Shown: piece by piece, positions 8,982-17,385 of the stretch
Position numbering within the stretch: the first letter of the stretch is position 1
Layout of the letters: the number at the start of each line of letters is the position of its first letter
Assembly (NCBI RefSeq): GCF_040779325.2
Contig: NZ_JBFONT020000013.1
Location: 1 to 56,014, forward strand
From: Aestuariibius violaceus
GTDB lineage: Bacteria; Pseudomonadota; Alphaproteobacteria; Rhodobacterales; Rhodobacteraceae
Reading direction: 5' to 3'
DNA: 56,014 nt
Position numbers and translations under genes: made by a program
The notes under the pieces: generated by a model
The model's database searches: none
Told to the model about the DNA's origin: nothing
What the model saw: only the letters and a program-made list of their open reading frames with translations

Positions 8982-9060
8982 CAGAATTTTCGACGAAAAT
9001 TCTGGAGGTACAAAATCTTCTGGAAAATTTTGGTTTTGCAAATTTTTCTGGAAAAATTTG
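8982..9060. repeat. Triple-palindrome intergenic element, copy B
   Basis: Palindromes start at 8982 (23 nt, arms CAGAATTTTCG/CGAAAATTCTG), 9011 (22 nt, arms CAAAATCTTC/GAAAATTTTG with one mismatch) and 9039 (22 nt, arms CAAATTTTTC/GAAAAATTTG). Spacers are 6 nt, as in copies A and C, and the arm order is that of copy C. It separates ycjX from the ycjF-like gene on the same strand. Confidence 0.9.
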
Positions 9061-9074
9061 GTGTCGCGTGGCGG

Positions 9075-10484
9075 TCACAGGATGTCTCCGAACAGGAACT
9101 CGGCGGCGCGGTCGAGACGGATATGGGGTGGCCCCTCGCCCGGTTTCAACGTCAGCGGCGCGGGGGCGAAGGTCATCACCTCGTAATCGGCGTCGAGCCA
9201 GGCGTCCGATCCCCGGCGGGCGGGGTCGAGGAGATGGGAGGGATCTTCAGGCAGGGTGCCGGGGTGGAAGGCGGCCTGTTTGCCGGTCAGCAGCGTCCCG
9301 CGGACCACGTCGAGGGGGCTGCCGTCATGCGTCACGCGGTCCTCGGTCGTGGCGCGGAGCGCGGCGATGGCCAGCGCCTTGGTCTTCGCGCCCGCGAAAT
9401 CGGCGCGGTCCTTGGCGTCGCGCAGCAGGGCTTGGGCGATGGCTGTCAGCTGGGCATGCTGGGAATGGTGCAGGTGGTCGGCCTTGGTGGCCGCGAAGAG
9501 GATGCGTTCGACCCGCCGGCCGGTGAAGAGGCTCGTCAGGAATGCGTTGCGGCCGGGGCGGAAGGCCGAGAGGATCTCGGCCATGGCGAGGCGCATGTCC
9601 TCGACCGCGGGCGGCCCCGCATGGATGGCGCCGAGGACGTCCACGAGGACGACCTGACGGTCGATCCGGGCGAAGTGGTCGCGGAAGAACGGCTTAACCA
9701 CGTTGCGCCTGTAGCTGTCGTAGCGGCGGGCGAATTCGCGGGCGAGCGAGCCGCGGGGGGCACTGGACGGCGGCAGTGGCGCGAAGGTGAGAACGGGAGA
9801 GCCCGCAAGGTCGCCCGGCAGCAGGAACCGGCCCGGCGTGCAGTCGGAGAAGCCCGCGGCCCGGGCCGCCTGGAGGTAGGCGGTGAAGCCGGCGGCGAGC
9901 ATCTGGGCCTTGGGTTCGTCGAGCCTGGCCGCGGGATCGGTGTTTGCGATCTGGGCGCGGAAGGCCTCGGCCTCCTGTCGGGTCTCGAGGCGGGCGAGGG
10001 TGTCTTTCGACCAGGCGGCGTAGTCCTTGTCGAGAAGCGCCAGGTCGAGAAGCCATTCGCCGGGATAGTCGACGATGTCGAGGTGGACCGTGCGCGGCCC
10101 CTGCAGCCCGCCGAGGAGGCCCGCCGGTTGCAGACGCAGCGACAGGCGCAATTCGGAGATCGACCGGGTGCCTTCGGGCCAGTGGGGGCTGGCGCCGGTG
10201 AGGGCGGCGAGGTGATCCTCGAACGGGAAGCGGGGGATCGTGTCATCGGGCTGGGGCTGGAGATAGGCGGTGCGGATGGCGCCCGAGGACGCGGCGCGGA
10301 AGTTCACCATGCGGTCGCGGTCCATCAGGTTGGCCACGAGCGAGGTGATGAAGACGGTCTTGCCGGACCGGCTGAGGCCGGTCACGCCGAGGCGGATCAC
10401 CTTGTCGGAAAACGGCGCCGTCAGCGTGTCCGTCACGCCCTGAACGCCCTGGGCGATGCCCTCGACCAGCCTGCCTACGACCAT
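9075..10484 (-). CDS. ycjX: YcjX family P-loop protein
   Basis: The 469-residue protein has a Walker A motif GLSRSGKT at residues 36-43 and the family's N-terminal VRLGVTGLS-like strand. YcjX proteins are GTPase-like, dynamin-related in structure, and usually linked to a ycjF membrane partner, which follows here after a triple-palindrome element. The start was chosen at ATG 10484 (MVVGRL) because AAGAAGG lies nine bases before it; the ATG three codons upstream (10493) directly abuts that site. Length matches the family. The cellular role is not settled; envelope stress is the usual association. Confidence 0.88.
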   Translation of the reverse strand: MVVGRLVEGIAQGVQGVTDTLTAPFSDKVIRLGVTGLSRSGKTVFITSLVANLMDRDRMVNFRAASSGAIRTAYLQPQPDDTIPRFPFEDHLAALTGASPHWPEGTRSISELRLSLRLQPAGLLGGLQGPRTVHLDIVDYPGEWLLDLALLDKDYAAWSKDTLARLETRQEAEAFRAQIANTDPAARLDEPKAQMLAAGFTAYLQAARAAGFSDCTPGRFLLPGDLAGSPVLTFAPLPPSSAPRGSLAREFARRYDSYRRNVVKPFFRDHFARIDRQVVLVDVLGAIHAGPPAVEDMRLAMAEILSAFRPGRNAFLTSLFTGRRVERILFAATKADHLHHSQHAQLTAIAQALLRDAKDRADFAGAKTKALAIAALRATTEDRVTHDGSPLDVVRGTLLTGKQAAFHPGTLPEDPSHLLDPARRGSDAWLDADYEVMTFAPAPLTLKPGEGPPHIRLDRAAEFLFGDIL

Positions 10485-10580
10485 GGAGGGCATCCTTCTT
10501 TCGTCATCCGGGGCAAGATAGGGGCGGCGGGGCGTAATGGGTAGGGGCGCTGTTTCGGAGCGTGGGCGTGGTTGGAGAAG

Positions 10581-10611
10581 GCGGAATGAGTATTTTTGGC
10601 CAGATGAAGGG
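10581..10611 (+). repeat. Intergenic GCGG-TATTTTTGGCCAGATGAAG repeat, degenerate copy
   Basis: The 3' half (GTATTTTTGGCCAGATGAAG, ending about 10609) matches copies at 29484, 29613 and, less well, 26579; the 5' GC hairpin half is degenerate here (GCGGAATGA). It lies about 55 nt before truA in the region between divergent ycjX and truA. Confidence 0.7.
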
Positions 10612-10666
10612 GGGAGGGTGCGCCTGGCATTGATCTTGGGGACGGGGGCGCTTAGGGGCGCGGGCC

Positions 10667-11452
10667 ATGCCGAGATACGCGCTGAAGATCGAATATGACG
10701 GGGGGCCGTTCGCCGGGTGGCAGCGGCAGGCGGATCAGCCGTCGGTGCAGGGGGCGGTGGAGGCGGCCTTGGCCAGGCTGGAGCCGGGGCCGCACACGAT
10801 CGCGGCCGCGGGGCGGACCGATGCGGGGGTGCATGCGCTGGGGCAGGTGGCCCAGGCGGATCTGGGCAAGGACTGGGATCCGTTCCGGCTGTCGGAGGCG
10901 CTGAATTGGCATCTGAAGCCCATGCCGATCGCCGTTCTGGAGGCGGCTTTGGTGGATGATGCGTGGCATGCGCGGTTTTCGGCGGTGGAACGGCGCTATC
11001 TGTTCCGGTTGGTGGTGCGCCGGGCACCCGTCACGCATCTGAAGGGGCGGGTCTGGCAGGTGCAGAACCCTTTGGATACGGAGGCGATGCGGGCGGGGGC
11101 GGCGGCTTTGGTCGGGCGGCACGACTTCACGACGTTTCGGTCGGTGATGTGCCAGGCGAAGAGCCCGGTGAAGACGCTGGACGAGATCCGCATCGAAGAG
11201 CGCGCGGTGAATGGCGGGGTCGAGATCCGCTTTCATCTGCGAGCGCGGTCGTTTCTGCACAATCAGGTGCGATCAATCGTTGGGACCTTGGAGCGGGTCG
11301 GGGCAGGGTCCTGGGCGCCGGAGCGGGTCGTTGAGGCCTTGGCCGCTCAAGATCGGGCGGCGTGTGGTCCGGTTTGTCCGCCGGAGGGGCTGTATCTGGC
11401 CGGGGTCGGCTATCCGGAGGATCCGTTCGCGCGGGGATGGGCGGCCTCGTAG
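10667..11452 (+). CDS. truA: tRNA pseudouridine synthase A
   Basis: This is a full-length (261 aa) TruA, which isomerises U38-U40 of the tRNA anticodon arm to pseudouridine. The N-terminal YDGGPFAGWQRQ and the catalytic motif AGRTDAGVHALGQ with Asp52 are intact, and the C-terminal RARSFLHNQVRSIVGTL segment is present. The last 43 bases overlap the convergent xerC gene. Its ribosome-binding site is weak. Confidence 0.97.
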   Translation: MPRYALKIEYDGGPFAGWQRQADQPSVQGAVEAALARLEPGPHTIAAAGRTDAGVHALGQVAQADLGKDWDPFRLSEALNWHLKPMPIAVLEAALVDDAWHARFSAVERRYLFRLVVRRAPVTHLKGRVWQVQNPLDTEAMRAGAAALVGRHDFTTFRSVMCQAKSPVKTLDEIRIEERAVNGGVEIRFHLRARSFLHNQVRSIVGTLERVGAGSWAPERVVEALAAQDRAACGPVCPPEGLYLAGVGYPEDPFARGWAAS

Positions 11453-12345
11453 ACCTCCATCAGGCGGGCCGTGTCGACGGCCGTGTAGGCCTGGGTCGTG
11501 GAGAGCGAGGCGTGGCCGAGCAGTTCCTGGATCGCGCGCAGGTCGCCGCCGGCCGACAGGAGGTGTGTCGCGAAGGAGTGGCGGAGCGCGTGGGGCGTGG
11601 CCGTGGCGGGCAGGCCGAGCAGGGCGCGGGTTTGCGCCATCGCGTTCTGGATGATCTTGGGGTTCAGTTTGCCGCCGCGCGCGCCGCGGAAGAGCGGGCT
11701 GGCGGGGGCGATGTCGTAGGGCACGAGCGCGGTGTAGCGGTCGACCGCCTCGCGGGCGGCGGGCAGGACGGGGACGATGCGCTCTTTACCGCCTTTGCCG
11801 GTGATGCGGAGGGTTTCAGCCAAGGGTGCGTCGGCGCCGGTGAGCGACAGCGCTTCGGAGATCCGCAGGCCGCAGCCGTAGAGGAGCGTGACCACGGCGG
11901 TGTCGCGGGCGGCGATCCAGTCTTCGCGGGCGGTCTCGGCGACGGTCGTCAGGACGTCGCGGGCGGCCTCGGGCGCAATGGGGCGCGGCAGGCGGGTCTT
12001 GGCCCGGGGCGCGCGGGTGGAGAGGATCGCCGTCGGCTCTAGCCCCTCGCGGCGGGCGATCCAGCGGGTGAAGCCTTTGACGGCGGAGAGGGCCCGGGCG
12101 AGCGAGCGGGCGGAGAGGCCGCGGGCGCGTTCGTGGGCCATCCAGGCGCGCATGTCGCGGGTTTCGACCCGGGCGAGCGGGGCTGTGCCGTGGGCGCCGC
12201 CGGAATGGTCGGCCATGAAGGCGAGGAAACGCGAGACGTCGCGGCGGTAGGCGTCGAGCGTGTTCTGCGAGGCGTCCTTGAGGGCCTTTTGCGCGGCCAG
12301 CCAGCTTTCGAGCGCATCGGAAAGGGCTGGCGAGATCAGGGACAT
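11410..12345 (-). CDS. xerC: Tyrosine recombinase XerC
   Basis: The 311-residue protein carries the complete tyrosine-recombinase set: R161 (CGLRISEAL), a Lys in GKGGKER (184-188), H252 and R255 in HALRHSFATHLL, H278 (LGHASLSTTQ) and the nucleophile Y287. It has the N-terminal core-binding domain and no phage-specific region, and its length fits XerC, which with XerD resolves chromosome dimers at dif. It lies one base after the DUF484 gene, the usual xerC partner. Its 3' end overlaps truA by 43 bases in convergent orientation. Confidence 0.93.
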   Translation of the reverse strand: MSLISPALSDALESWLAAQKALKDASQNTLDAYRRDVSRFLAFMADHSGGAHGTAPLARVETRDMRAWMAHERARGLSARSLARALSAVKGFTRWIARREGLEPTAILSTRAPRAKTRLPRPIAPEAARDVLTTVAETAREDWIAARDTAVVTLLYGCGLRISEALSLTGADAPLAETLRITGKGGKERIVPVLPAAREAVDRYTALVPYDIAPASPLFRGARGGKLNPKIIQNAMAQTRALLGLPATATPHALRHSFATHLLSAGGDLRAIQELLGHASLSTTQAYTAVDTARLMEVYEAAHPRANGSSG

Positions 12346-12346
12346 C

Positions 12347-13045
12347 CTAGTCGAGCCAGGTGCGCATCACCCGCTCGAAGCACCCGGCGAAGAAGTCAAG
12401 CAGGTCGATGCCTTGCTGGGGCGTGAAGCGGTTTTCGTCGCGGGAGCCCATGACGAGCATGCCGGGCATGCGGCCGGGGCCGAAATCGAGGCGCAGGCAG
12501 GCCTCTGATTTGACCGCACGGCCGAAGATGGCCGAGCCGTCGGGAAGACGGCGGAGGACGACGTTGCGGTTGGGCGCGTCGCGGCCGCGGTCGATATAGG
12601 TGGTGACGAAGCCGGGTTCGGCCGAGCTGAGGACACGGCCGAGGCGATCGAGGGCCGGGTCGTTTTCGGTTTCGAGCGTTTCGAGAACGAGGCGCATCGT
12701 ATCGACCTGAAGCATGTCGGCGACCTCTCCGCCCAAGTCGGACAGGAAGGTTTCGAAGTCGCGGGCATCCATCATCCTGAGGATCGCGCGGTGGACCTGG
12801 TGAGTGCCGGCGAGGTTGTCGTAAGCGGCGGAAATGACCGTGCGGTGCAGATCCTCGAGCCGGTCGAGGCGGCCTTCGAGGCGGGTCATGGCGACGCCGC
12901 GCAGGTCGACGACGTTGCGCCCGTGATTGCGTTCGTTGGCGGAGACGAGGGCGCTCATCAGGTCGGCGTCCTCGAGGAGCATGTCGGGATTGGAGAGAAT
13001 GCGGTTGCGCACACGCTCTTCGAGCGCGGTTTGGGATTGGGTCAT
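12347..13045 (-). CDS. DUF484 family protein (GAF-like)
   Basis: The predicted 232-residue protein starts at ATG 13045 (MTQSQTALEERV) behind GAGG six bases upstream. It has the DUF484 layout: a short helical N-terminus (VRNRILSNPDMLLEDADLM), a coiled-coil-like helix (MTRLEGRLDRLEDLHRTVI), and a GAF-like domain with GMLVMGSRDENRFTPQQGID near the end. DUF484 is commonly located just before xerC, as here, with a one-base gap. Its function is not known. Confidence 0.85.
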   Translation of the reverse strand: MTQSQTALEERVRNRILSNPDMLLEDADLMSALVSANERNHGRNVVDLRGVAMTRLEGRLDRLEDLHRTVISAAYDNLAGTHQVHRAILRMMDARDFETFLSDLGGEVADMLQVDTMRLVLETLETENDPALDRLGRVLSSAEPGFVTTYIDRGRDAPNRNVVLRRLPDGSAIFGRAVKSEACLRLDFGPGRMPGMLVMGSRDENRFTPQQGIDLLDFFAGCFERVMRTWLD

Positions 13046-13212
13046 CTGCTGCCTCGTCAAGGGCCGGGTTTGTCCCGGTCGCAATTGGGCGTGAGCATAG
13101 GAATCGGGGATTTGCCTGTCCAGCGCGGCGATGACGTAGCGGCGGGATGCGGCTTTTGGGCCGCATTGGCTTGTGAGGCGCCGTATCCGATGTCTGGCCC
13201 GGCGGAACCGCC

Positions 13213-13340
13213 GGGCCGCGCCCGACCCTCCCCACGGGAGGGCGCTCGGTGATGTCACTCGCAGCTTAACCGACATGGATGCTTTGAAGCGAGCGCCTCG
13301 ATCATATCGGGTAGCGCCCACCCAGGGTCGGGCGCGGCCC
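13213..13340. repeat. 128-nt element bounded by 17-bp perfect inverted repeats
   Basis: GGGCCGCGCCCGACCCT (13213-13229) and its exact reverse complement (13324-13340) enclose 94 nt. Inner arms also pair: GAGGGCGCTCG (about 13238-13248) with CGAGCGCCTC (about 13291-13300, one extra G on the left), so the whole stretch can fold into a long branched hairpin. It occupies the gap between the DUF484 gene and the glutathione peroxidase stop. No open frame is credible inside. It could be a MITE-like element or a structured RNA. Confidence 0.75.
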
Positions 13341-13347
13341 TCATTTC

Positions 13348-13863
13348 TTAGTTCCCGAGTGCCGCTTCGATCTTTGACACAACCGCACGCGAGAGCGGCC
13401 CGGGGTTGCTGCCCCAGGTGGCGGCGACCTCTCCGTCGCGGCCGATCAGGGCCTTGTTGAAGTTCCAGCGGGGGACGAAGCCGGCCTCGTCCAGCAGCCA
13501 GTCGTAGACCGGGTGGGCGTCCGCGCCGCGGACGGAGGTAATGGTCGTCATCGGCAGGTCGAGGCCGTAGGTGAGTTCGCAGAACTCGGCCACCTCCTCG
13601 TCGCTGCCCAGCTCTTGCCGGAAATCGTCGGAGGGGACGGCGAGGACGACGAGACCGTCGTCGCGATAGCGCTCCCACAGCTCTTGCAGGCCCGCATATT
13701 GATCGACGAAGCCGCAGAGGGAGGCGGTGTTGACGATCAGGATCGGTTGGCCCGCCCAGTCGGACAGCTCCAGCGTGCCGCCGTCGATGGAGGGGAACGT
13801 GTCCTCCTCGGGCAGGGCGGCGGCGAAGGTGGGCAGGCAGCAGAGCAGAAGCGTCCGGATCAT
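13348..13863 (-). CDS. Glutathione peroxidase family protein, exported
   Basis: The 171-residue protein begins with a signal-peptide-like segment (MIRTLLLCCLPTFAAA) and then the thioredoxin fold of glutathione/thiol peroxidases. Cys50 in NTASLCGF is the peroxidatic cysteine (not selenocysteine), and the RWNFNKALIG motif supplies the Trp-Asn pair. It reduces peroxides with a thiol donor, probably in the periplasm. Its ATG overlaps the TGA of the upstream permease (ATGA), so the two are translationally coupled. Confidence 0.88.
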   Translation of the reverse strand: MIRTLLLCCLPTFAAALPEEDTFPSIDGGTLELSDWAGQPILIVNTASLCGFVDQYAGLQELWERYRDDGLVVLAVPSDDFRQELGSDEEVAEFCELTYGLDLPMTTITSVRGADAHPVYDWLLDEAGFVPRWNFNKALIGRDGEVAATWGSNPGPLSRAVVSKIEAALGN

Positions 13864-14690
13864 GGTTTCATCCTGTAGCCGATGCGGAACCAGTACCAGC
13901 AAAGGGCGATAAGCCCGGCGCACGAGATAAGGCAGACGGCGAGGCCCAGCCAGGGCGAGCTGTCGGAGACGCCGATCATGCCATAGCGCGCGCCGTCGAT
14001 CATGTAGAAGACCGGATTGAAGCGGGTGATCGCCTCGAGCGTCGGCGGCAGGGCCGTGATGGAGTAGAAGGTGCCCGAGAGGAACGCGAGCGGGGTGACG
14101 ACGAAGTTGGTGATCGCCGCCATCTGGTCGAACTTGTTGGCGAAGATCGCAGCGACGATGCCGAGGGCCGCCATGAAGGTCGCTCCAAGCAGGGTGAAGG
14201 TGAGCGCCCAGAGCGGATGGGCGATGCCGATCCCGAAGGCGAGCCACAGGCCGATGGCGATGACGGCGGCGACGATCAGGCCGCGGGCGATGCCGCCTGC
14301 GATGTAGCCGGTCACAAGCTCGCCTCCCGAAAGCGGCGGCATGAGCGTGTCGACGATGTTGCCCTGCACCTTGGCGACGAGGATGGAGGACGACGAATTG
14401 GCGAAGGCGTTCTGGATCACGGTCATCGTCAGGATGCCCGGCGCCAGGAATTGCATGAACGGCACCCCCAGCACGTCGGGCCGCCCCGGACCGATGGCGA
14501 TGGTGAAGATCAGAAGGAACAGCCCCGCGGTGATGAGCGGCGCCGCGATGGTCTGGGTCCAGACATTGAGGAACCGCAGCACCTCGCGCTTGGCCAGCGT
14601 CCAGGTGCCGAGCCAGTTGATCCGCCCGAAGCGGCGGTTGCCCATCGTCTGGTCGCCGGCATGATCTGCAGGTGCGGCGGTTTCGGTCAT
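13860..14690 (-). CDS. ABC-2 type transporter permease
   Basis: The 276-residue protein has six hydrophobic segments and the ABC-2 permease pattern: a cytoplasmic N-terminus (LAKREVLRFLNVWTQT), PLITAGLFLLIFTIA, VQGNIVDTLMPPLSGGELV and the C-terminal NPVFYMIDGARYGMIG. This resembles the YadH/NodJ type that pairs with a separate ATPase. No ATPase gene is next to it; the flanking genes are gpx (overlapping by ATGA) and the divergent gcrA. Substrate unknown. Confidence 0.87.
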   Translation of the reverse strand: MTETAAPADHAGDQTMGNRRFGRINWLGTWTLAKREVLRFLNVWTQTIAAPLITAGLFLLIFTIAIGPGRPDVLGVPFMQFLAPGILTMTVIQNAFANSSSSILVAKVQGNIVDTLMPPLSGGELVTGYIAGGIARGLIVAAVIAIGLWLAFGIGIAHPLWALTFTLLGATFMAALGIVAAIFANKFDQMAAITNFVVTPLAFLSGTFYSITALPPTLEAITRFNPVFYMIDGARYGMIGVSDSSPWLGLAVCLISCAGLIALCWYWFRIGYRMKP

Positions 14691-14827
14691 TCGGGTCTCT
14701 CCTTGCGTCGCGCGGGTTGTATCCGGCGATGCGCTGCTTAGAATAGGGGCTTGTCAGAATTCTCAAGGCCCAGGCTCGGGCCCGGGCCCGGCCTGACGCC
14801 TCGCCCGCAGATTAGCAAGGAAGATCC

Positions 14828-15376
14828 ATGTCCTGGACCGACGAGCGCGTCGAAACCCTCAAGCGCATGTGGAATGAAGGTCAATCCGCCAGCCAGATCG
14901 CGAAGGAGCTGGGCGGAGTGACGCGGAACGCGGTGATCGGCAAGGTGCACCGCCTTGGCCTGTCGAACCGGTCCGGCGGCGCGCCCGCCGCACCGGCCAA
15001 GGAGAAGGCCGCACCGAAGCCCGCCACGCCGAAGCCCATGATGACCGAATCCGCCTCGCCCAAGCCCACGGCCGCGCCGCCGATGAGTCCGGCGCGCAAG
15101 GCGATCATCCCGGCGGGCCAGCCCCTGCCGCCGCAACCCTCGGCCAACGAGATCAGCCCCGAGGCGCTCGCCAAGGTCAACGAGGTCGAGAAATCGGCCA
15201 AGAAGATCAGCCTGATGGAGCTGACCGAGCGGACCTGCAAGTGGCCCGTGGGGGACCCGGCGACCGAGGATTTCTGGTTCTGCGGTCTGCCCGTCCAGCA
15301 GGGCAAGCCCTATTGCGAGGCGCATGTGGGCGTGGCGTTCCAGCCGATGTCGTCGCGCCGCGACCGCCGCCGGTAG
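14828..15376 (+). CDS. gcrA: GcrA cell cycle regulator
   Basis: GcrA is an alphaproteobacterial transcription factor that binds sigma70 and stimulates cell-cycle promoters, often those with CcrM methylation sites. The N-terminal helix-turn-helix (MSWTDERVETLKRMWNEG to VIGKVHRLGLSNR, residues 1-48) is intact, the middle is a Pro/Ala/Lys-rich linker, and the conserved C-terminus CKWPVGDPATEDFWFCG is present near 138-154. Start ATG 14828 follows AAGGAAG. Length (182 aa) is normal. It is divergent from the permease. Confidence 0.95.
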   Translation: MSWTDERVETLKRMWNEGQSASQIAKELGGVTRNAVIGKVHRLGLSNRSGGAPAAPAKEKAAPKPATPKPMMTESASPKPTAAPPMSPARKAIIPAGQPLPPQPSANEISPEALAKVNEVEKSAKKISLMELTERTCKWPVGDPATEDFWFCGLPVQQGKPYCEAHVGVAFQPMSSRRDRRR

Positions 15377-15377
15377 G

Positions 15378-15581
15378 GTGAAGCGGCCGATCCCGATCCT
15401 CCGCAGCTTTTCGGACGCGGAGGCGAAGGACTTGGACGCGCTGCTTGCGGAGCCGTAGAAGCGGGGGCATCCGCGGCTTAATCCCGGCATCGAAGAGCGG
15501 CCCTGGGGCCTGCGCGACCTGGCCGTCCTTGATCCCCCCGGCACCCGGAGTGTCGTTCTGTCGCCGATCCCGGCGGAGTAG
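15378..15581 (+). pseudogene. Glyoxalase/bleomycin-resistance-fold (VOC) gene, internally deleted
   Basis: One frame from GTG 15378 reads RPIPILRSFSDAEAKDLD, a typical VOC N-terminus, and stops at TAG 15456-15458. The same frame continues after the stop as HPRLNPGIEERPWGLRDLAV then DPPGTRSVVLSPIPAE and ends at 15581; that is the typical VOC C-terminus. The middle of the domain (about 50 residues) is absent, leaving 68 codons where about 115 are usual. It starts one base after the gcrA stop. I call it a decayed gene. Confidence 0.75.
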
Positions 15582-15667
15582 ACGCCGGGCCGGGAACAGG
15601 TCGTTGTCCGGCGCGTTGGCCGGGGACATGCCTGCCCCCTCCCTTCCCTCCGGCGAAAGACCGCCGC

Positions 15668-16366
15668 GTGATCGCGACGATTGCGGTCCTTGGTGCGGTT
15701 TCGGCTGCGCTGGTCCTCGGTGCCGTTCTTGGCCTGTCCGGTCTGCTCCGCGACCGGACGGAGGGCTTTCTGGTGGCGGTCGCCGGCGGGGCGTTGATCG
15801 TGTCGCTGATGCTGGAACTGGTCCAGCCGTCGGTCGAGACGACGAGCCTGGGGCTGACGCTGATCTTTCTGGTCACCGGGGCGCTGATCTTTACGGCGGT
15901 GGATTACTGGGTCGACGAGGTCTGGGGAGCGGAGAACGGCAGCGGGATGCTGGTCGCCGTGACACTGGACGGCATTCCCGAGAACGTGGCGCTTGGGGCG
16001 CTTCTGGTCAGTGCCGGGCCGATGGAGGCGGCGGCGCTGGCGGGTTCGATCCTGTTGTCCAACCTGCCGGAAGCCTCGGCCGGGGCGCGGCGGATGCAGG
16101 ACAGCGGATTGTCGCGGGGGGCGGCCTTCGGCGTCTGGGCTGCGGCCGCGGGGCTGCTGGCCGCGGCGGCGATCCTCGGGAATCTGCTGCTTGACGGGGT
16201 GTCGGAGCAGGTTCTGGCCGCCGTCCGGTCCTTTGCGGCCGGATCTGTCATCGCCGCGCTCGCTACCGAGATCTTCCCGAGCGCCTTTCGCCGCAGCGCG
16301 CATTACTCCGGCATCGCGGTGGCGATCGGCCTCGCGCTGGCGATGATGCTGCACGAGGCCGGTTAA
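15668..16366 (+). CDS. ZIP-like metal transporter family protein
   Basis: The 232-residue protein has about seven to eight hydrophobic segments. It contains a ZIP-type helix-IV motif, TLDGIPENVALG, and a helix-V-like SNLPEASAGARR, where canonical ZIP proteins have HNFPEG and HNIPEG. The His residues of the metal site are replaced (D and S), so metal transport is uncertain. It uses a GTG start at 15668 and its end overlaps a convergent gene by four bases. Inner membrane; substrate unknown. Confidence 0.7.
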   Translation: MIATIAVLGAVSAALVLGAVLGLSGLLRDRTEGFLVAVAGGALIVSLMLELVQPSVETTSLGLTLIFLVTGALIFTAVDYWVDEVWGAENGSGMLVAVTLDGIPENVALGALLVSAGPMEAAALAGSILLSNLPEASAGARRMQDSGLSRGAAFGVWAAAAGLLAAAAILGNLLLDGVSEQVLAAVRSFAAGSVIAALATEIFPSAFRRSAHYSGIAVAIGLALAMMLHEAG

Positions 16367-17241
16367 GCGGGTGCCTTCTGACCCATCGACGCCAGCGCCC
16401 GGGCATGGATCGTCTCGCTGATCGCGGTGAAGGCGAGCGCCACGACGATGCCGCCGAGGAAGCCGAAGAGCGGCTCGCCCTGGCCCGCGCGGTTCAGATG
16501 CGCCTCGCCGATGCCGATCACCAGCCAGTCGAGGCCGAGCATGACGAGGAGGATCATCCAGAGGCTCGCCCCGTACATCAGCCGCTGATTGGGCCGGAAG
16601 CGGAAGCGGGCATGGAGGTGGTAGCTGTCGATATCGACCTTGGTGCCGAACTGGTAGCTGGTCAGGATCTCTCCCACGCAGAACCCGGCAAGGCCGAAGA
16701 GGTAGGCGGCGACGCCTGCGGCCAGCATCATGCCGTCGGAATGGAGCGGGGTGACGCCCGCGCCCGGGATGCCCGTCAGGTAAGTGTCGAGCCAGCCGCC
16801 GATGCCTTTCTGCGAGAAGTAGATGACGAGGGCGGCGAGGACGCACAGCGCCGCGACCGAAGCCATCAGGGCCGCGTTGATCGTGGAATAGCGGTCGCGG
16901 TGGCGGCGGAGGTCGGCCTGGAGGCTGCCTTCGCGGAAGCTTTCAAGGTCTTCCAGCGCGCCGGTCGGGTCGGGATCCGGACCCGTGAGACCATCCTCGG
17001 CGATGTCGCGGAGCCGGGTGAAGCGGTCGTCCTGGCTGCCGCAATTGACCATCTCGCGGATGGTTTCGGCCGTCAGGTGGATGCGGTGGTAGAGCGCGCG
17101 GGCCTCGGGCGGCATGCGGGTGCGGTCGCGGGGCCGGTGAAAGATGAGGTCGACGGCATTGCCGTCACGCTCTTCGATCTGGACATCGGTGAAGTAGAGC
17201 GCCGGGCTGTCGCCGGGCGCGGAGGCGGAAACGATCTGCAT
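16363..17241 (-). CDS. Hypothetical four-helix membrane protein
   Basis: I do not recognise the family. The predicted 292-residue protein starts at ATG 17241 (MQIVSAS) after GGGGAAG. Residues 1-115 are soluble and charged. Four membrane helices follow: about 120-145 (INAALMASVAALCVLAALVI), 167-190, 220-245 (GASLWMILLVMLGLDWLVIG) and 258-278. The C-terminus is short. It is convergent with the ZIP-like gene and divergent from rimO; neither suggests a role. Confidence 0.7.
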   Translation of the reverse strand: MQIVSASAPGDSPALYFTDVQIEERDGNAVDLIFHRPRDRTRMPPEARALYHRIHLTAETIREMVNCGSQDDRFTRLRDIAEDGLTGPDPDPTGALEDLESFREGSLQADLRRHRDRYSTINAALMASVAALCVLAALVIYFSQKGIGGWLDTYLTGIPGAGVTPLHSDGMMLAAGVAAYLFGLAGFCVGEILTSYQFGTKVDIDSYHLHARFRFRPNQRLMYGASLWMILLVMLGLDWLVIGIGEAHLNRAGQGEPLFGFLGGIVVALAFTAISETIHARALASMGQKAPA

Positions 17242-17385
17242 GGGTCTTCCCCATTGAAACCTGAAACAACAATGTGTGGAGCATAGCACAAACGGCGGTT
17301 GCGGGCTAATCCCGTGTGCCGCCTTGGGACCTGCGCGGCGTTTCGGCCGTTTCGCCCGCCGCGATCAGCGGCTATAGGGCGGCCC

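Noticed and set aside
8544..10544. A 666-codon plus-strand frame opposite ycjX
   Set aside because: The opposite strand encodes a clear P-loop YcjX protein and this frame translates the palindromic repeat and low-complexity Arg/Gly sequence.
11410..12345. Integrase of a mobile element for the tyrosine recombinase
   Set aside because: Length, position after DUF484 and lack of an arm-binding domain fit the housekeeping XerC.
14738..16846. A 702-codon minus-strand frame opposite gcrA and the ZIP-like gene
   Set aside because: The plus-strand products are recognisable families; the minus frame is Arg/Gln/Pro-rich shadow.
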